Source: DASROJ01 sp035646975 (GTDB lineage: Bacteria > Acidobacteriota > Polarisedimenticolia > JACPZX01 > DASXTC01). Taken from it: 6,371 bases of DNA. The DNA is taken from positions 1 to 6,371 of the forward strand of contig DASROJ010000358.1 in assembly GCA_035646975.1 (NCBI GenBank), read 5' to 3'. The notes beneath the pieces are model-generated. The model was not told where the DNA came from, searched no databases, and worked only from the letters and a program-made list of their open reading frames with translations. Every line of letters begins with the position of its first letter. Positions within the stretch are counted from its first letter, which is position 1. Shown here piece after piece: positions 1 through 6,371 of this stretch. The position numbers and the translations under genes were made by a program.

Positions 1-1236
1 TCGATGTCGCTGCACCCTGTCATGTCGGGAATGCCCGGATCAGCCGTTGCGGCAAGCCCTGGCGCGGGCAGCCCGCCGGCGACCGGCAAGGAGGCCACGT
101 TGAGCGCCGGCTCGGCGTTCGGCGTGACCCTCGTGCGCGGCGATCTCGATGTCACGGCGATCGGCACGGTGACCTGGACGGATGGAGACAAGATGGTGGG
201 GTTCGGCCATCCGTTTCTCGGCATGGGCGCCACCGCGATGCCTCTGACCCGAGCGTACGTCTACGGCTACTTCTCCAGCCTGAGCTCCTCGTTCAAGCTC
301 GCTGGTCCTCTGGATGACATCGGCGCGATCACCCAGGATCGGTTCGCCGCCGTTGCCGGACGCAAGGGGGCCGCGGTGAAGATGGTCCCCGTCCGGGTGG
401 AGATGAGGCGTCAGGATGGCACGAGCCGCTCGTTCAAGTTCGACATCGTGCCCGACCCGCTGCTCACCCCGGGGCTTCTCAACGTCTCGCTGCTCAGCCT
501 GCTGTCGGCCGACGAAAAGGAGGTCGGCGACATCACGCTGCGACTGCGCGAAGGTTCGAGGATACAGGTCAGCGGTGACCTCGACGTGAAGCTCGACAAT
601 CTCTTCTCCGGCGAGCAGTCGGCGCTGTACGCCTCCGGGACCGTGGCCTACATGACCTACCTGCTGCTCAACAACGAGGACCGGCCCGCCCAAATCGAAG
701 GGGTCAATCTCCTGTTCGACTACAGCGATGGCCGGCGTATCGCGCGCATCGAGAAGATCTGGCTCGACCGGTACACCGCGGCTCCGGGAGAGACGCTCGA
801 TCTGCATGTCGACCTTCTGCCGTTTCGCGGCGAGCCGATGACGGTCGATCTGCCGCTGAAGATTCCGCAGGAGGCCCCCGAGGGGCGGGCCCTGCTGCAG
901 GTTGGCGATTCGCTGACCTTGAGCCGGATGGAATCGGTGGCCGGCGGCGCGCCCTTCTTCGTGCCCAAGAGCCTCGAGCACCTGGTATGGCTGCTGAACC
1001 ACATCCGATCCAATCAGAAGATCTACGCGACCCTCATCCGGCCGGACAACGGTGCGTTCATCTCCGGCGAGCGGCTGCCGAATCTGCCGCCGTCGATCGC
1101 CTCGGTGCTGCTGCAGCCCCGATCCCAGCAGGACAACGCGGCGCGGATCAGGTTCCGCGCGGTGCTGGAGGCCGACGCGGACACGCCCCATGTCGTGCGC
1201 GGCTACCAGAAAGCGGTCATCGAGATTAAACGATGA
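1..1236 (+). CDS. SpoIVB peptidase S55-like protein, 3' part (5' end outside window)
   Basis: The reading frame is open from base 1, so the ATG at base 4 is probably internal and the gene starts upstream. Residue numbers here count from that ATG. After a Gly/Pro/Ala-rich stretch (about 11-30) comes a segment typical of S55-like proteins: GSAFGVTLVRGDLDV, then IGTVTWTDGDKMVGFGHPF with the candidate catalytic His69, then DDIGAITQDR at 105-113. A later region (about 245-370) holds RIEKIWLDRYTAAPGETLDL, LPFRGEP, and LIRPDNGAFISGERLPNLPPS, which I recall as conserved in the long acidobacterial-type members. SpoIVB-type proteins are serine peptidases, in Bacillus acting in forespore signalling; nothing here suggests sporulation, so an envelope peptidase or substrate-binding role is inferred. 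No GxSGSP-type serine motif lies in the visible 410 residues, so it must be upstream or absent. The stop overlaps the next start by four bases. Family call fairly secure, activity not. Confidence 0.82.
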   Translation, partial: SMSLHPVMSGMPGSAVAASPGAGSPPATGKEATLSAGSAFGVTLVRGDLDVTAIGTVTWTDGDKMVGFGHPFLGMGATAMPLTRAYVYGYFSSLSSSFKLAGPLDDIGAITQDRFAAVAGRKGAAVKMVPVRVEMRRQDGTSRSFKFDIVPDPLLTPGLLNVSLLSLLSADEKEVGDITLRLREGSRIQVSGDLDVKLDNLFSGEQSALYASGTVAYMTYLLLNNEDRPAQIEGVNLLFDYSDGRRIARIEKIWLDRYTAAPGETLDLHVDLLPFRGEPMTVDLPLKIPQEAPEGRALLQVGDSLTLSRMESVAGGAPFFVPKSLEHLVWLLNHIRSNQKIYATLIRPDNGAFISGERLPNLPPSIASVLLQPRSQQDNAARIRFRAVLEADADTPHVVRGYQKAVIEIKR

Positions 1237-3578
1237 GCGTCTTCCGCAAGTCCCGCAAATCATGGGTCGTCCTGCCGGTACTGCTGGCCACATCGTGGCT
1301 GTTGGCGTCGACTCCGGCGGTCTGGGAGCACCCGTCCCGATTCTCCGCGGGGCCCGGTCCTGCCGTGCCCATCGAGCGGGAAGGGCGGCACGCCGAGGGC
1401 GTTTCGATCGCCGAGACCGGAGCGCTGACCCTGTCGGTGCCCCTGAGGGAGGTATTCCCCGCCGAGGGGAAGATCACGCCGCCCCCCATTCTCTGGACCG
1501 CGTCGCTGGATCAAGGCGGCAACCTGTTTCTCGGGGCGGGCAACACCGGCGAGGTGTTCCGCATCGATCGCAAGGGCACCACGGTGTCGTCGTTCGACAC
1601 CAACGAGCTTGGAGCCAGGGCGCTGGCCAGCAGCGTCACGGGCGATCTGTACGTCGGGACCTTTCCCGGCGGAGCCGTCTACAAGATCGATCCGGCAGGC
1701 AAGGCCGAGCCCTGGTTCGATCCGGAGGACCGGTACATCTGGGCGATGGCGATCGACAACTCGGGCAGCCTGTTCGTGGCCACCGGAGAGCGCGGGGTGG
1801 TCTACCAGGTTTTCGGAAAGTCCCAGGCCAAGCCGATCTTCCGCAGCGAGGAGGCGCACATCACGGCGCTCGCGTTCGACAAGAGCAGCCGCCTTATCGC
1901 CGGCACCGCTCCCAGCGGGCTGCTGTATCGTCTCGGCACGGACGGAAAGACGGAAACGCTTCTCGACAGCGGTCTCAACGAGATCTCCGCCGTGGCCGTG
2001 GCGGCTGATGGAACCATATACGCCGCCTCGATCGGCGAGGAGACGCCGCAAAGCGTGCGCCGGCCCGGCGAGAAGAACGACATGACGATCGAGGTGACCC
2101 CGGCTCCGGATGGGAACATCCTGGAGGAGGAAGCCGACCAGCCCCGCAAGATCACCATCAACCTGGAAGATCTTCAATCGACTCGTGTCAGCGCCGGAGA
2201 AGGCGCGGCCAGCCGCATCTACCGGCTCGAGCCGGGGCGCGCTGCCGCCCTGGCCTGGCGGTCCGAGACCGAGCGGGTCTTCTCGATGGCCTGGACGCGG
2301 GAGCGCGGCTTGGTGTTTGGCACAGGAGGCACCGGCGGAAGCTCGATGGCCGGTGGCGCCGACAGCGGGGGGGCCGGCGAAGGACGCATCTACCGGCTCG
2401 AGCCGGACGGCTCCGCCACCCTGCTACACCAGCTGCGCGAACCCCAGGTCACCAACCTGCTGGCCAACCCGGACGGCCGCATCTACGCCTGCACCAGCAA
2501 CCCGGGGCATGTCTACGTTCTGGACAACGGGACGAGTCCATCGGGCGCCTATCTCTCTTCGGTGTACGACGCCGGCCATGTCGCGCAGTGGGGCTCCATC
2601 GCGTGGGACGCCGACATCCCGGCAGGGACACGCATCGAAATCACCACCCGGTCGGGCAACCGCCCCACGCCGGACTCGACCTGGAGCGCCTGGTCGCCTC
2701 CCTACTCGCAGGAACGGGGGTCGCAGGTGGCCAGCCCGGCGTCGCGCTACGTCCAATGGAAGGCCGAGATGAGCCGGCTGAAGACCGACGCGGCGCCGAC
2801 ACTCAGACGCGTGAAAGTCACGCTGCTGGCGGACAACAGGCCGCCGGTGCTGCGCGGGCTGCGCGTTCTGGAAGCGGGCGCCGGATGGGTCAAGCCGTCG
2901 GCCTCGTTCGAGAAGGCGGGGGCCGAAAAGATGGGAGCCGACAAGGTGGGCGCCGAGAAGACGGGTGCGGACAAGACGGGGGCCGACAAGAGCACACCGG
3001 AGAAAAACGAGCCCCCGAAGGGATCAAGATGGGTGACCTGGACCTCGTCCGACCCGGACGATGACCTGCTCTCGCACACGATCTGGCTGAAGCGCTCCGA
3101 GGAATCCGACTTCAAGCGGGTCGCCGATCAGATCGCAGCAGGCCCCTATGCGCTGCAGGAGGCCAGCCTCGCCGAAGGGCGTTATCAGATCAAGGTCCAG
3201 GTCGACGATGCGCGTACCAATGGCACGCAACGCGCGCTCGACGACGCCGAAATCTCCGATCAATTCGTCGTGGATCACACCCCTCCCCGGCTGGAGCTCA
3301 AGCAGACGCCTGGCGCCGGGACCGGCCGGTTGAAGGCCGAGATTTCCGCGGTGGACGCCGTCGGTACCATCGCGCGCGCCGAGATCTCCACCACGACGCC
3401 GGGGGAATCGGCCGCGAACGTCAACGTCCTTCCCTGCCGCGACGGCATCTGCGATACTTCCACGGAAGGCTTCCTCATCGACCTGCCCGACCCGGGCGCC
3501 GGTCACCAGGTCACCGTGCGCGTGTTCGACGCCGCCGGCAACTCGGCGACGGTGGAGATCCCGGGGGGGAAGCCGTAA
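1233..3578 (+). CDS. Secreted seven-bladed beta-propeller protein with repeat linker and Ig/FnIII-like C-terminus
   Basis: No named family was recognised. The ATG overlaps the upstream stop (ATGA), which supports this start and translational coupling; only a weak CGAG lies upstream. Residues 1-28 form a Sec signal peptide or anchor: basic RKSRK, then a hydrophobic run to LLA. Residues about 85-435 carry seven G-x-[VIL]-[YF] strand motifs (positions 106, 147, 188, 229, 327, 384, 425), indicating a seven-bladed propeller of the SMP-30/NHL/PQQ-like kind. There is a 57-residue acidic insertion after blade 4 and a Gly-rich one after blade 5. Residues about 445-535 look like a beta-sandwich (STWSAWSPPY, RYVQWKAEM). 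A charged five-residue repeat linker (562-591) leads to Ig/fibronectin-like sandwiches (about 598-680, then VVDHTPPRLEL to the end) with a possible disulfide pair C735/C740. No catalytic motif is evident; a periplasmic or surface binding or scaffold role is inferred. Its overlap with the S55-like gene suggests a joint function. Confidence 0.85.
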   Translation: MSVFRKSRKSWVVLPVLLATSWLLASTPAVWEHPSRFSAGPGPAVPIEREGRHAEGVSIAETGALTLSVPLREVFPAEGKITPPPILWTASLDQGGNLFLGAGNTGEVFRIDRKGTTVSSFDTNELGARALASSVTGDLYVGTFPGGAVYKIDPAGKAEPWFDPEDRYIWAMAIDNSGSLFVATGERGVVYQVFGKSQAKPIFRSEEAHITALAFDKSSRLIAGTAPSGLLYRLGTDGKTETLLDSGLNEISAVAVAADGTIYAASIGEETPQSVRRPGEKNDMTIEVTPAPDGNILEEEADQPRKITINLEDLQSTRVSAGEGAASRIYRLEPGRAAALAWRSETERVFSMAWTRERGLVFGTGGTGGSSMAGGADSGGAGEGRIYRLEPDGSATLLHQLREPQVTNLLANPDGRIYACTSNPGHVYVLDNGTSPSGAYLSSVYDAGHVAQWGSIAWDADIPAGTRIEITTRSGNRPTPDSTWSAWSPPYSQERGSQVASPASRYVQWKAEMSRLKTDAAPTLRRVKVTLLADNRPPVLRGLRVLEAGAGWVKPSASFEKAGAEKMGADKVGAEKTGADKTGADKSTPEKNEPPKGSRWVTWTSSDPDDDLLSHTIWLKRSEESDFKRVADQIAAGPYALQEASLAEGRYQIKVQVDDARTNGTQRALDDAEISDQFVVDHTPPRLELKQTPGAGTGRLKAEISAVDAVGTIARAEISTTTPGESAANVNVLPCRDGICDTSTEGFLIDLPDPGAGHQVTVRVFDAAGNSATVEIPGGKP
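2214..2235 (+). repeat. 22-bp direct repeat, copy 1, containing a 14-bp palindrome
   Basis: These 22 bases recur exactly at 2385-2406, 171 bases (57 codons) downstream in the same reading frame. Both copies encode RIYRLEP, the inner strand of propeller blades 5 and 6. The last 14 bases, CCGGCTCGAGCCGG (2222-2235), are a perfect inverted repeat. Confidence 0.85.
2385..2406 (+). repeat. 22-bp direct repeat, copy 2, containing a 14-bp palindrome
   Basis: This is identical to 2214-2235, and its palindrome occupies 2393-2406. Matching synonymous codons over seven residues suggests recent duplication or conversion between blades, though chance under strong GC codon bias is possible. Confidence 0.85.
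2916..3005 (+). repeat. Tandem 15-bp repeat encoding X-G-A-(E/D)-K
   Basis: There are five consecutive 15-base units at 2916-2990 encoding AGAEK, MGADK, VGAEK, TGADK and TGADK, followed by a degenerate sixth unit STPEK (2991-3005). The DNA copies vary at several positions, so the array is diverged but in register. It falls in residues 562-591 of the propeller protein, between the beta-sandwich region and the C-terminal Ig-like domains. It probably forms a charged linker, possibly partly helical, whose length can change by whole units without a frameshift. Confidence 0.9.
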
Positions 3579-3595
3579 CGGGGACGGACAAGAGG

Positions 3596-5293
3596 GTGCA
3601 GACTCACTCCGGCGGCCTGAGGCGCCTCGCGTCGATCCTGGCGCTTGCCGTCTTGTTTCCCTGCCCGCTGCCGTGCCAGACGACACCCGTGCCCGTGCCG
3701 GCCGCCCCGGCGACCAGCCTCCAGGCCAGTCCCAAAACCAGCCCGACACTTCCCCCGACACTACCGACGACGGGCGATTGGCTGACCTACGGCAACACCG
3801 CGGAGCCCACCACGCTGAATTGCGCGCGGGCCACCGAGTGGTTCGCCCGCATGATCTGCCGGTTGACCTGCGACAGCCTCATCGACTTCGATCAGAGCTT
3901 CCACTTCGTCCCCCGGCTCGCCGCGTCGTACGATTACTCCACCGACGGGCTCACGCTGGTCTTCCATCTGCGCCAGGGGGTGCGCTGGCACGACGGCGCC
4001 GCGCTGACCGCGCGCGACGTGCTCGACACCGTGGAGACGATCCGGCATCTCGATCCGAACGGAGAGGCGTACCGCAACAACTTCGGCCCGATGCTGGAGG
4101 TCACCGCGCCGGATGACTACACGATCAAGGCCCGTTACGCGGAGCTGTTTTCCGGGGCGCTGACCGGGTGGCGGGAGACGTTCATCATGCCGGCTCACGT
4201 TGCCCACCCCGCCGCCGGGGCGGCCTCCCCGCTCGACCGCGCGCCCATGGGCACCGGGCCGTTCCGGTTCGTGCGGTGGGACGCTCAGCAGCAGATCGTG
4301 CTGGAAGCCAACAAGGAGTATTTCGGCGGCAGGCCCCTGGTGGACCGCTTTGTCTACAGGATCGTGCCGAGCGTGGAGGCGCTGCGGGCGGCTGCCGAGA
4401 CGGCGGAGGTCGATGTCGCTCCACTGACCACCGACTGGGCGGCGGCCCACGTCACACCCGACCCGAACCTGCCATTCCGTGTGCTGACCTATCCGGTCCC
4501 CTACATCGAGATGATCTACTGGAACCTGGGCGAGCCGCGCGGCCTGTTCAAGGACCCGCGCGTTCGCAGGGCGCTGACGATGCTGCTGGACCGGCAGGGT
4601 TACGTGAGCAAGGTCCAGCATGGTCTTTATCGTCCCGTCACCACCCTCATCGATCCGCTGTTGTGGGGTGGCGACCCGGCGCTGCAACCGTATCCGTTCG
4701 ATCCCGCCGAGGCGGCGCGGCTTCTTGACGAGGCGGGGATCAAGGATCGCGACGGCGACGGGGTCCGGGACACCGCTTCGGGACCGATGTCGTTCACGTT
4801 GATCTACTCCAACGCCGCTCCCGAGTTCCGCGAGATCGCCGCCATGCTGGAACGGACGGCCGCCGGCGCCGGGATCCAGATCCGGCTGCAGGGGCTGGAG
4901 TGGGCGGTGATGAAGCCCAGGCTCTACGGTCACCAGTTCGAAGCGGCGGTGTACCGTCGGCAGCTCGAGCCGCTTGCCGATCCGTACGTCTATTTCCATT
5001 CGTCCCAGACGGCAAACGGTCTGAACTTCGGCTCCTACCGGAACGACGAGTTCGACCGGCTTGCCACCGCGATGCGGCGCACGAACGATCCGAAACGGGC
5101 GTCGGAACTCCTCGTGGAGCTGCAGCGGCTGCTCCATCAGGACCAGCCCTGCACCTTCATCGCGGTTCCACAAGCCGTCATGGCGGTGAATCGAAGATTC
5201 CAGATTCCCCAGGTGACGGCCTCCGGTCTCTGGAACTGGTACCCGTCGCTTCTGCGATGGTGGGTCGCGCCCTCGGAGCGCAGGCACGGCTGA
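3596..5293 (+). CDS. ABC transporter substrate-binding protein, family 5 (peptide/nickel type)
   Basis: This is the extracytoplasmic receptor of a DppA/OppA-type ABC importer, which captures a solute and hands it to the permease pair encoded next. Length (565 residues) is normal for SBP_bac_5. Recognisable segments in order are: LVFHLRQGVRWHDGAALTARDV (121-142), the early family signature; MGTGPFRFVRWD (218-229); YWNLG with DPRVRRALTMLLDR (308-333); FDPAEAARLLDEAGIKDRDGDGVRD (368-392); and NFGSYRNDEFDRL (477-489). The start is a GTG with no earlier in-frame start after the upstream gene; AGAGG abuts it and GGGGA lies 11 bases upstream, so the ribosome site is imperfect. Residues 1-27 form a Sec signal peptide (RRL, then ASILALAVLF). 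CPLPC is not a good lipobox, so lipidation is doubtful. A Pro/Thr-rich linker (about 29-60) separates signal and domain. Cysteines at 76, 88 and 92 are uncommon for this region. The ligand cannot be read from sequence; peptide is the default guess. Confidence 0.93.
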   Translation: MQTHSGGLRRLASILALAVLFPCPLPCQTTPVPVPAAPATSLQASPKTSPTLPPTLPTTGDWLTYGNTAEPTTLNCARATEWFARMICRLTCDSLIDFDQSFHFVPRLAASYDYSTDGLTLVFHLRQGVRWHDGAALTARDVLDTVETIRHLDPNGEAYRNNFGPMLEVTAPDDYTIKARYAELFSGALTGWRETFIMPAHVAHPAAGAASPLDRAPMGTGPFRFVRWDAQQQIVLEANKEYFGGRPLVDRFVYRIVPSVEALRAAAETAEVDVAPLTTDWAAAHVTPDPNLPFRVLTYPVPYIEMIYWNLGEPRGLFKDPRVRRALTMLLDRQGYVSKVQHGLYRPVTTLIDPLLWGGDPALQPYPFDPAEAARLLDEAGIKDRDGDGVRDTASGPMSFTLIYSNAAPEFREIAAMLERTAAGAGIQIRLQGLEWAVMKPRLYGHQFEAAVYRRQLEPLADPYVYFHSSQTANGLNFGSYRNDEFDRLATAMRRTNDPKRASELLVELQRLLHQDQPCTFIAVPQAVMAVNRRFQIPQVTASGLWNWYPSLLRWWVAPSERRHG

Positions 5294-5294
5294 C

Positions 5295-5300
5295 AGGAGG
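5295..5300 (+). promoter_or_regulatory. Strong ribosome binding site for the DppB-type permease
   Basis: AGGAGG sits four bases before the ATG at 5305, in the 11-base gap after the binding-protein stop. It fixes the permease start and rules out the long upstream extension of the same frame, which would overlap the binding-protein gene by about 400 bases. It is the best Shine-Dalgarno match among the four gene starts in the window. Confidence 0.85.
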
Positions 5301-5304
5301 GGCG

Positions 5305-6309
5305 ATGCGGGCTGGCTACGTGGCGCGACGCTTTGTCCTTTCCGTCTTCACCCTCCTCCTGATCACCGTCGCCGTCTACACGGCGATTCGTCTGGCGCCC
5401 GGAGCCCCGACAACGGATGACGAGACGGCTCCGGCTGTGGGCCATCCCGCACCCGCTCAGGCCGACGTGTCCATTCCGATCGGCTACGCGCGATGGATCG
5501 CCAGCGTGGCCCGGCTCGATCTCGGCGCTTCGACCACGGTGCAGCCGGGCCGCAGCGTCGCGTCGATGATCGGCGAGGCGCTCCCCTTCACGGTCACGCT
5601 GGGGTGTCTCTCGTTCGTCCTGACACTGGGGCTGGCCGTGCCGCTGGGAGTGCTCGGCGCGTGGCCGGGGCATTCGATGTTTTCGCGCGCGAGCGGATGG
5701 CTGCTCTATGCGCTTTATGCGCTGCCCGCCTTCTGGATCGCCCTGGCGCTGCAGAACGTGATGGCCGGAGAATTGCGGTGGTTGCCGGCGATCGGCGCCG
5801 GGCCGATGGGAGGCGTTCGAACCGGCGCCGGCGGGCTGATCGAGCGCGCGCCCTACTGGATCCTCCCCACCCTGTCGGTGTCGGTCGGCTCGCTGGCCTT
5901 CGTCATCCGGTTCTGCCGGACCAGCCTGCGCGAGGCGACGCATCGTGAATACACCGTGGCGGCGCGCGCCCGCGGGGCGTCCACCGCCCGCGTGCTCTGG
6001 ACGCATGCGCTGGCCAACAGCGCGGTGCCGTTGATCTCCCTCATCGGGCTGATGCTTCCCGGAATCGTGAGCGGCAGCGTCCTGGTGGAGACGATCTTCG
6101 CGCTTCCCGGGGTGGGCCGCCTGTTCCTCATCGCGGCCGCAAGACGTGATTTCTCCGTGGTGATGGCGGTGTCGCTGCTGACCGCCTGCGCCACCCTCGC
6201 CGCGAACCTCCTCGCGGATCTGCTGAATCACCTGGCCGACCCGCGCATGCGTCCGGCCGATGGCACCGGCGGCACCGGCGGCCCCGACGCGCGAGGCACC
6301 GCACCGTGA
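5305..6309 (+). CDS. ABC transporter permease, DppB/OppB type
   Basis: This is one of the two inner-membrane channel subunits of the importer fed by the preceding binding protein. The frame is open far upstream, but the ATG at 5305 is chosen because AGGAGG lies 4 bases before it, it follows the previous stop by 11 bases, and the protein then begins as the family does (MRAGYVARRF, then TM1). Length 334 residues is typical. Predicted membrane segments are near 9-30, 96-120, 131-151, 184-203, 240-262 and 282-308. The ATPase-docking EAA loop is clear at about 216-242 (EYTVAARARGAS, then ALANSAVPL), followed by SGSVLVETIFALPGVGRL (256-273) and the closing LNHLADPRMR (308-316). Oddities are LAPGAP where the family usually has LAPGDP, a short first periplasmic loop, and a Gly-rich C-terminal tail (320-334). 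The next gene starts inside its stop codon. Confidence 0.95.
   Translation: MRAGYVARRFVLSVFTLLLITVAVYTAIRLAPGAPTTDDETAPAVGHPAPAQADVSIPIGYARWIASVARLDLGASTTVQPGRSVASMIGEALPFTVTLGCLSFVLTLGLAVPLGVLGAWPGHSMFSRASGWLLYALYALPAFWIALALQNVMAGELRWLPAIGAGPMGGVRTGAGGLIERAPYWILPTLSVSVGSLAFVIRFCRTSLREATHREYTVAARARGASTARVLWTHALANSAVPLISLIGLMLPGIVSGSVLVETIFALPGVGRLFLIAAARRDFSVVMAVSLLTACATLAANLLADLLNHLADPRMRPADGTGGTGGPDARGTAP
6293..6296 (+). promoter_or_regulatory. Probable ribosome binding site for the partial permease at the right edge
   Basis: GAGG lies nine bases before the GTG at 6306, inside the last codons of the preceding permease. It supports reading that GTG as a genuine start coupled to the upstream stop. 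Confidence 0.5.
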
Positions 6310-6371
6310 CACGCCGCGCCACCGGTTTTCGCGTCGGCGCGAGACTCGCCTTCGCCATGGCCATCGTGGCC
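6306..6371 (+). CDS. Start of a probable DppC/OppC-type permease (3' end outside window)
   Basis: A GTG at 6306 overlaps the permease stop by four bases (GTGA) and opens a frame that runs to the window end, giving 22 residues: MTRRATGFRVGARLAFAMAI followed by VA. GAGG lies nine bases upstream. A basic N-terminus followed by the beginning of a hydrophobic segment fits the first membrane helix of a DppC-type subunit, which is the gene that normally follows DppB. The product name is inferred almost entirely from gene order, since too little sequence is present to show a family motif. An in-frame ATG at 6357 is an unlikely alternative start because it would remove the basic N-terminus. Confidence 0.6.
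   Translation, partial: MTRRATGFRVGARLAFAMAIVA

Noticed and set aside
22..48. MSGMPGSAV as a possible S55 catalytic serine motif (GMSGSP-like)
   Set aside because: The residues around the Ser do not match (GMPGSA), and it grades into a Gly/Pro/Ala-rich linker, so resemblance is probably accidental.
40..1293. Minus-strand open frame of 417 codons opposite the S55-like gene
   Set aside because: Its composition is that of a shadow frame, while the plus strand encodes recognisable conserved motifs.
1052..2008. Plus-strand open frame of 318 codons overlapping the junction of genes 1 and 2
   Set aside because: It is Arg-rich without recognisable domains and overlaps two well-supported genes in another frame.
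2367..2373. Second G7 run as a frameshift site
   Set aside because: It is not in X XXY YYZ phase and lies in a Gly-rich coding stretch that explains it.
3579..3595. Terminator or promoter between the propeller gene and the binding-protein gene
   Set aside because: Only 17 bases are available and they contain no inverted repeat, T-run or promoter-like elements.
3761..5287. Long open frame on the minus strand (508 codons)
   Set aside because: It lies wholly opposite the binding-protein gene, its translation is rich in Arg/Gly/His/Pro with no family resemblance, and such antisense frames are expected at this GC content.
4900..5304. N-terminal extension of the permease frame by 135 codons
   Set aside because: It would overlap the binding-protein gene, is Arg-rich and lacks membrane character, and the ATG at 5305 has an AGGAGG at proper spacing.
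5137..6312. Minus-strand open frame of 391 codons opposite the permease
   Set aside because: The plus-strand frame has clear membrane helices and the EAA loop; the minus translation is low-complexity Arg/Gly/His-rich.

Overview
The window is dense, GC-rich coding DNA (roughly two thirds G+C by eye) with every supported gene on the + strand. The gene content points to a GC-rich Gram-negative-type bacterium. The pairing of a SpoIVB/S55-like protein of the long non-sporulation type with a beta-propeller/Ig-like secreted protein is something I associate with Acidobacteriota. That assignment rests on recalled family resemblance, not on a search.

Layout: (1) 1-1236, the 3' part of a SpoIVB peptidase S55-like protein whose start lies upstream. 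(2) 1233-3578, a secreted 781-residue protein with a signal peptide, seven propeller-blade motifs at a strict 41-residue period broken by two insertions, a five-residue tandem-repeat linker, and Ig/fibronectin-like C-terminal domains. (3) 3596-5293, a family 5 (peptide/nickel type) solute-binding protein. (4) 5305-6309, a DppB/OppB-type permease. (5) 6306-end, the first 22 codons of another ORF that looks like the DppC/OppC partner permease.

The junctions are a 4-base ATGA overlap, a 17-base gap, an 11-base gap with a strong Shine-Dalgarno, and a 4-base GTGA overlap. There is no room for a terminator or an independent promoter between genes, so the whole window reads as the middle of one operon. 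No stretch over 300 bases lacks a gene, and I see no RNA gene, CRISPR array, mobile element or attachment site.

As a working model (inference), genes 3-5 are most of a peptide-type ABC importer, with ATPase genes expected downstream. Genes 1-2 are envelope proteins that may process or bind material outside the inner membrane. Whether the two halves share a substrate is unknown. The points most worth a second look are that half-and-half arrangement, the apparently permuted catalytic order of the S55-like protein, the regular but interrupted propeller with a duplicated 22-base segment, and an in-phase G7 run at the gene 2/gene 3 junction.
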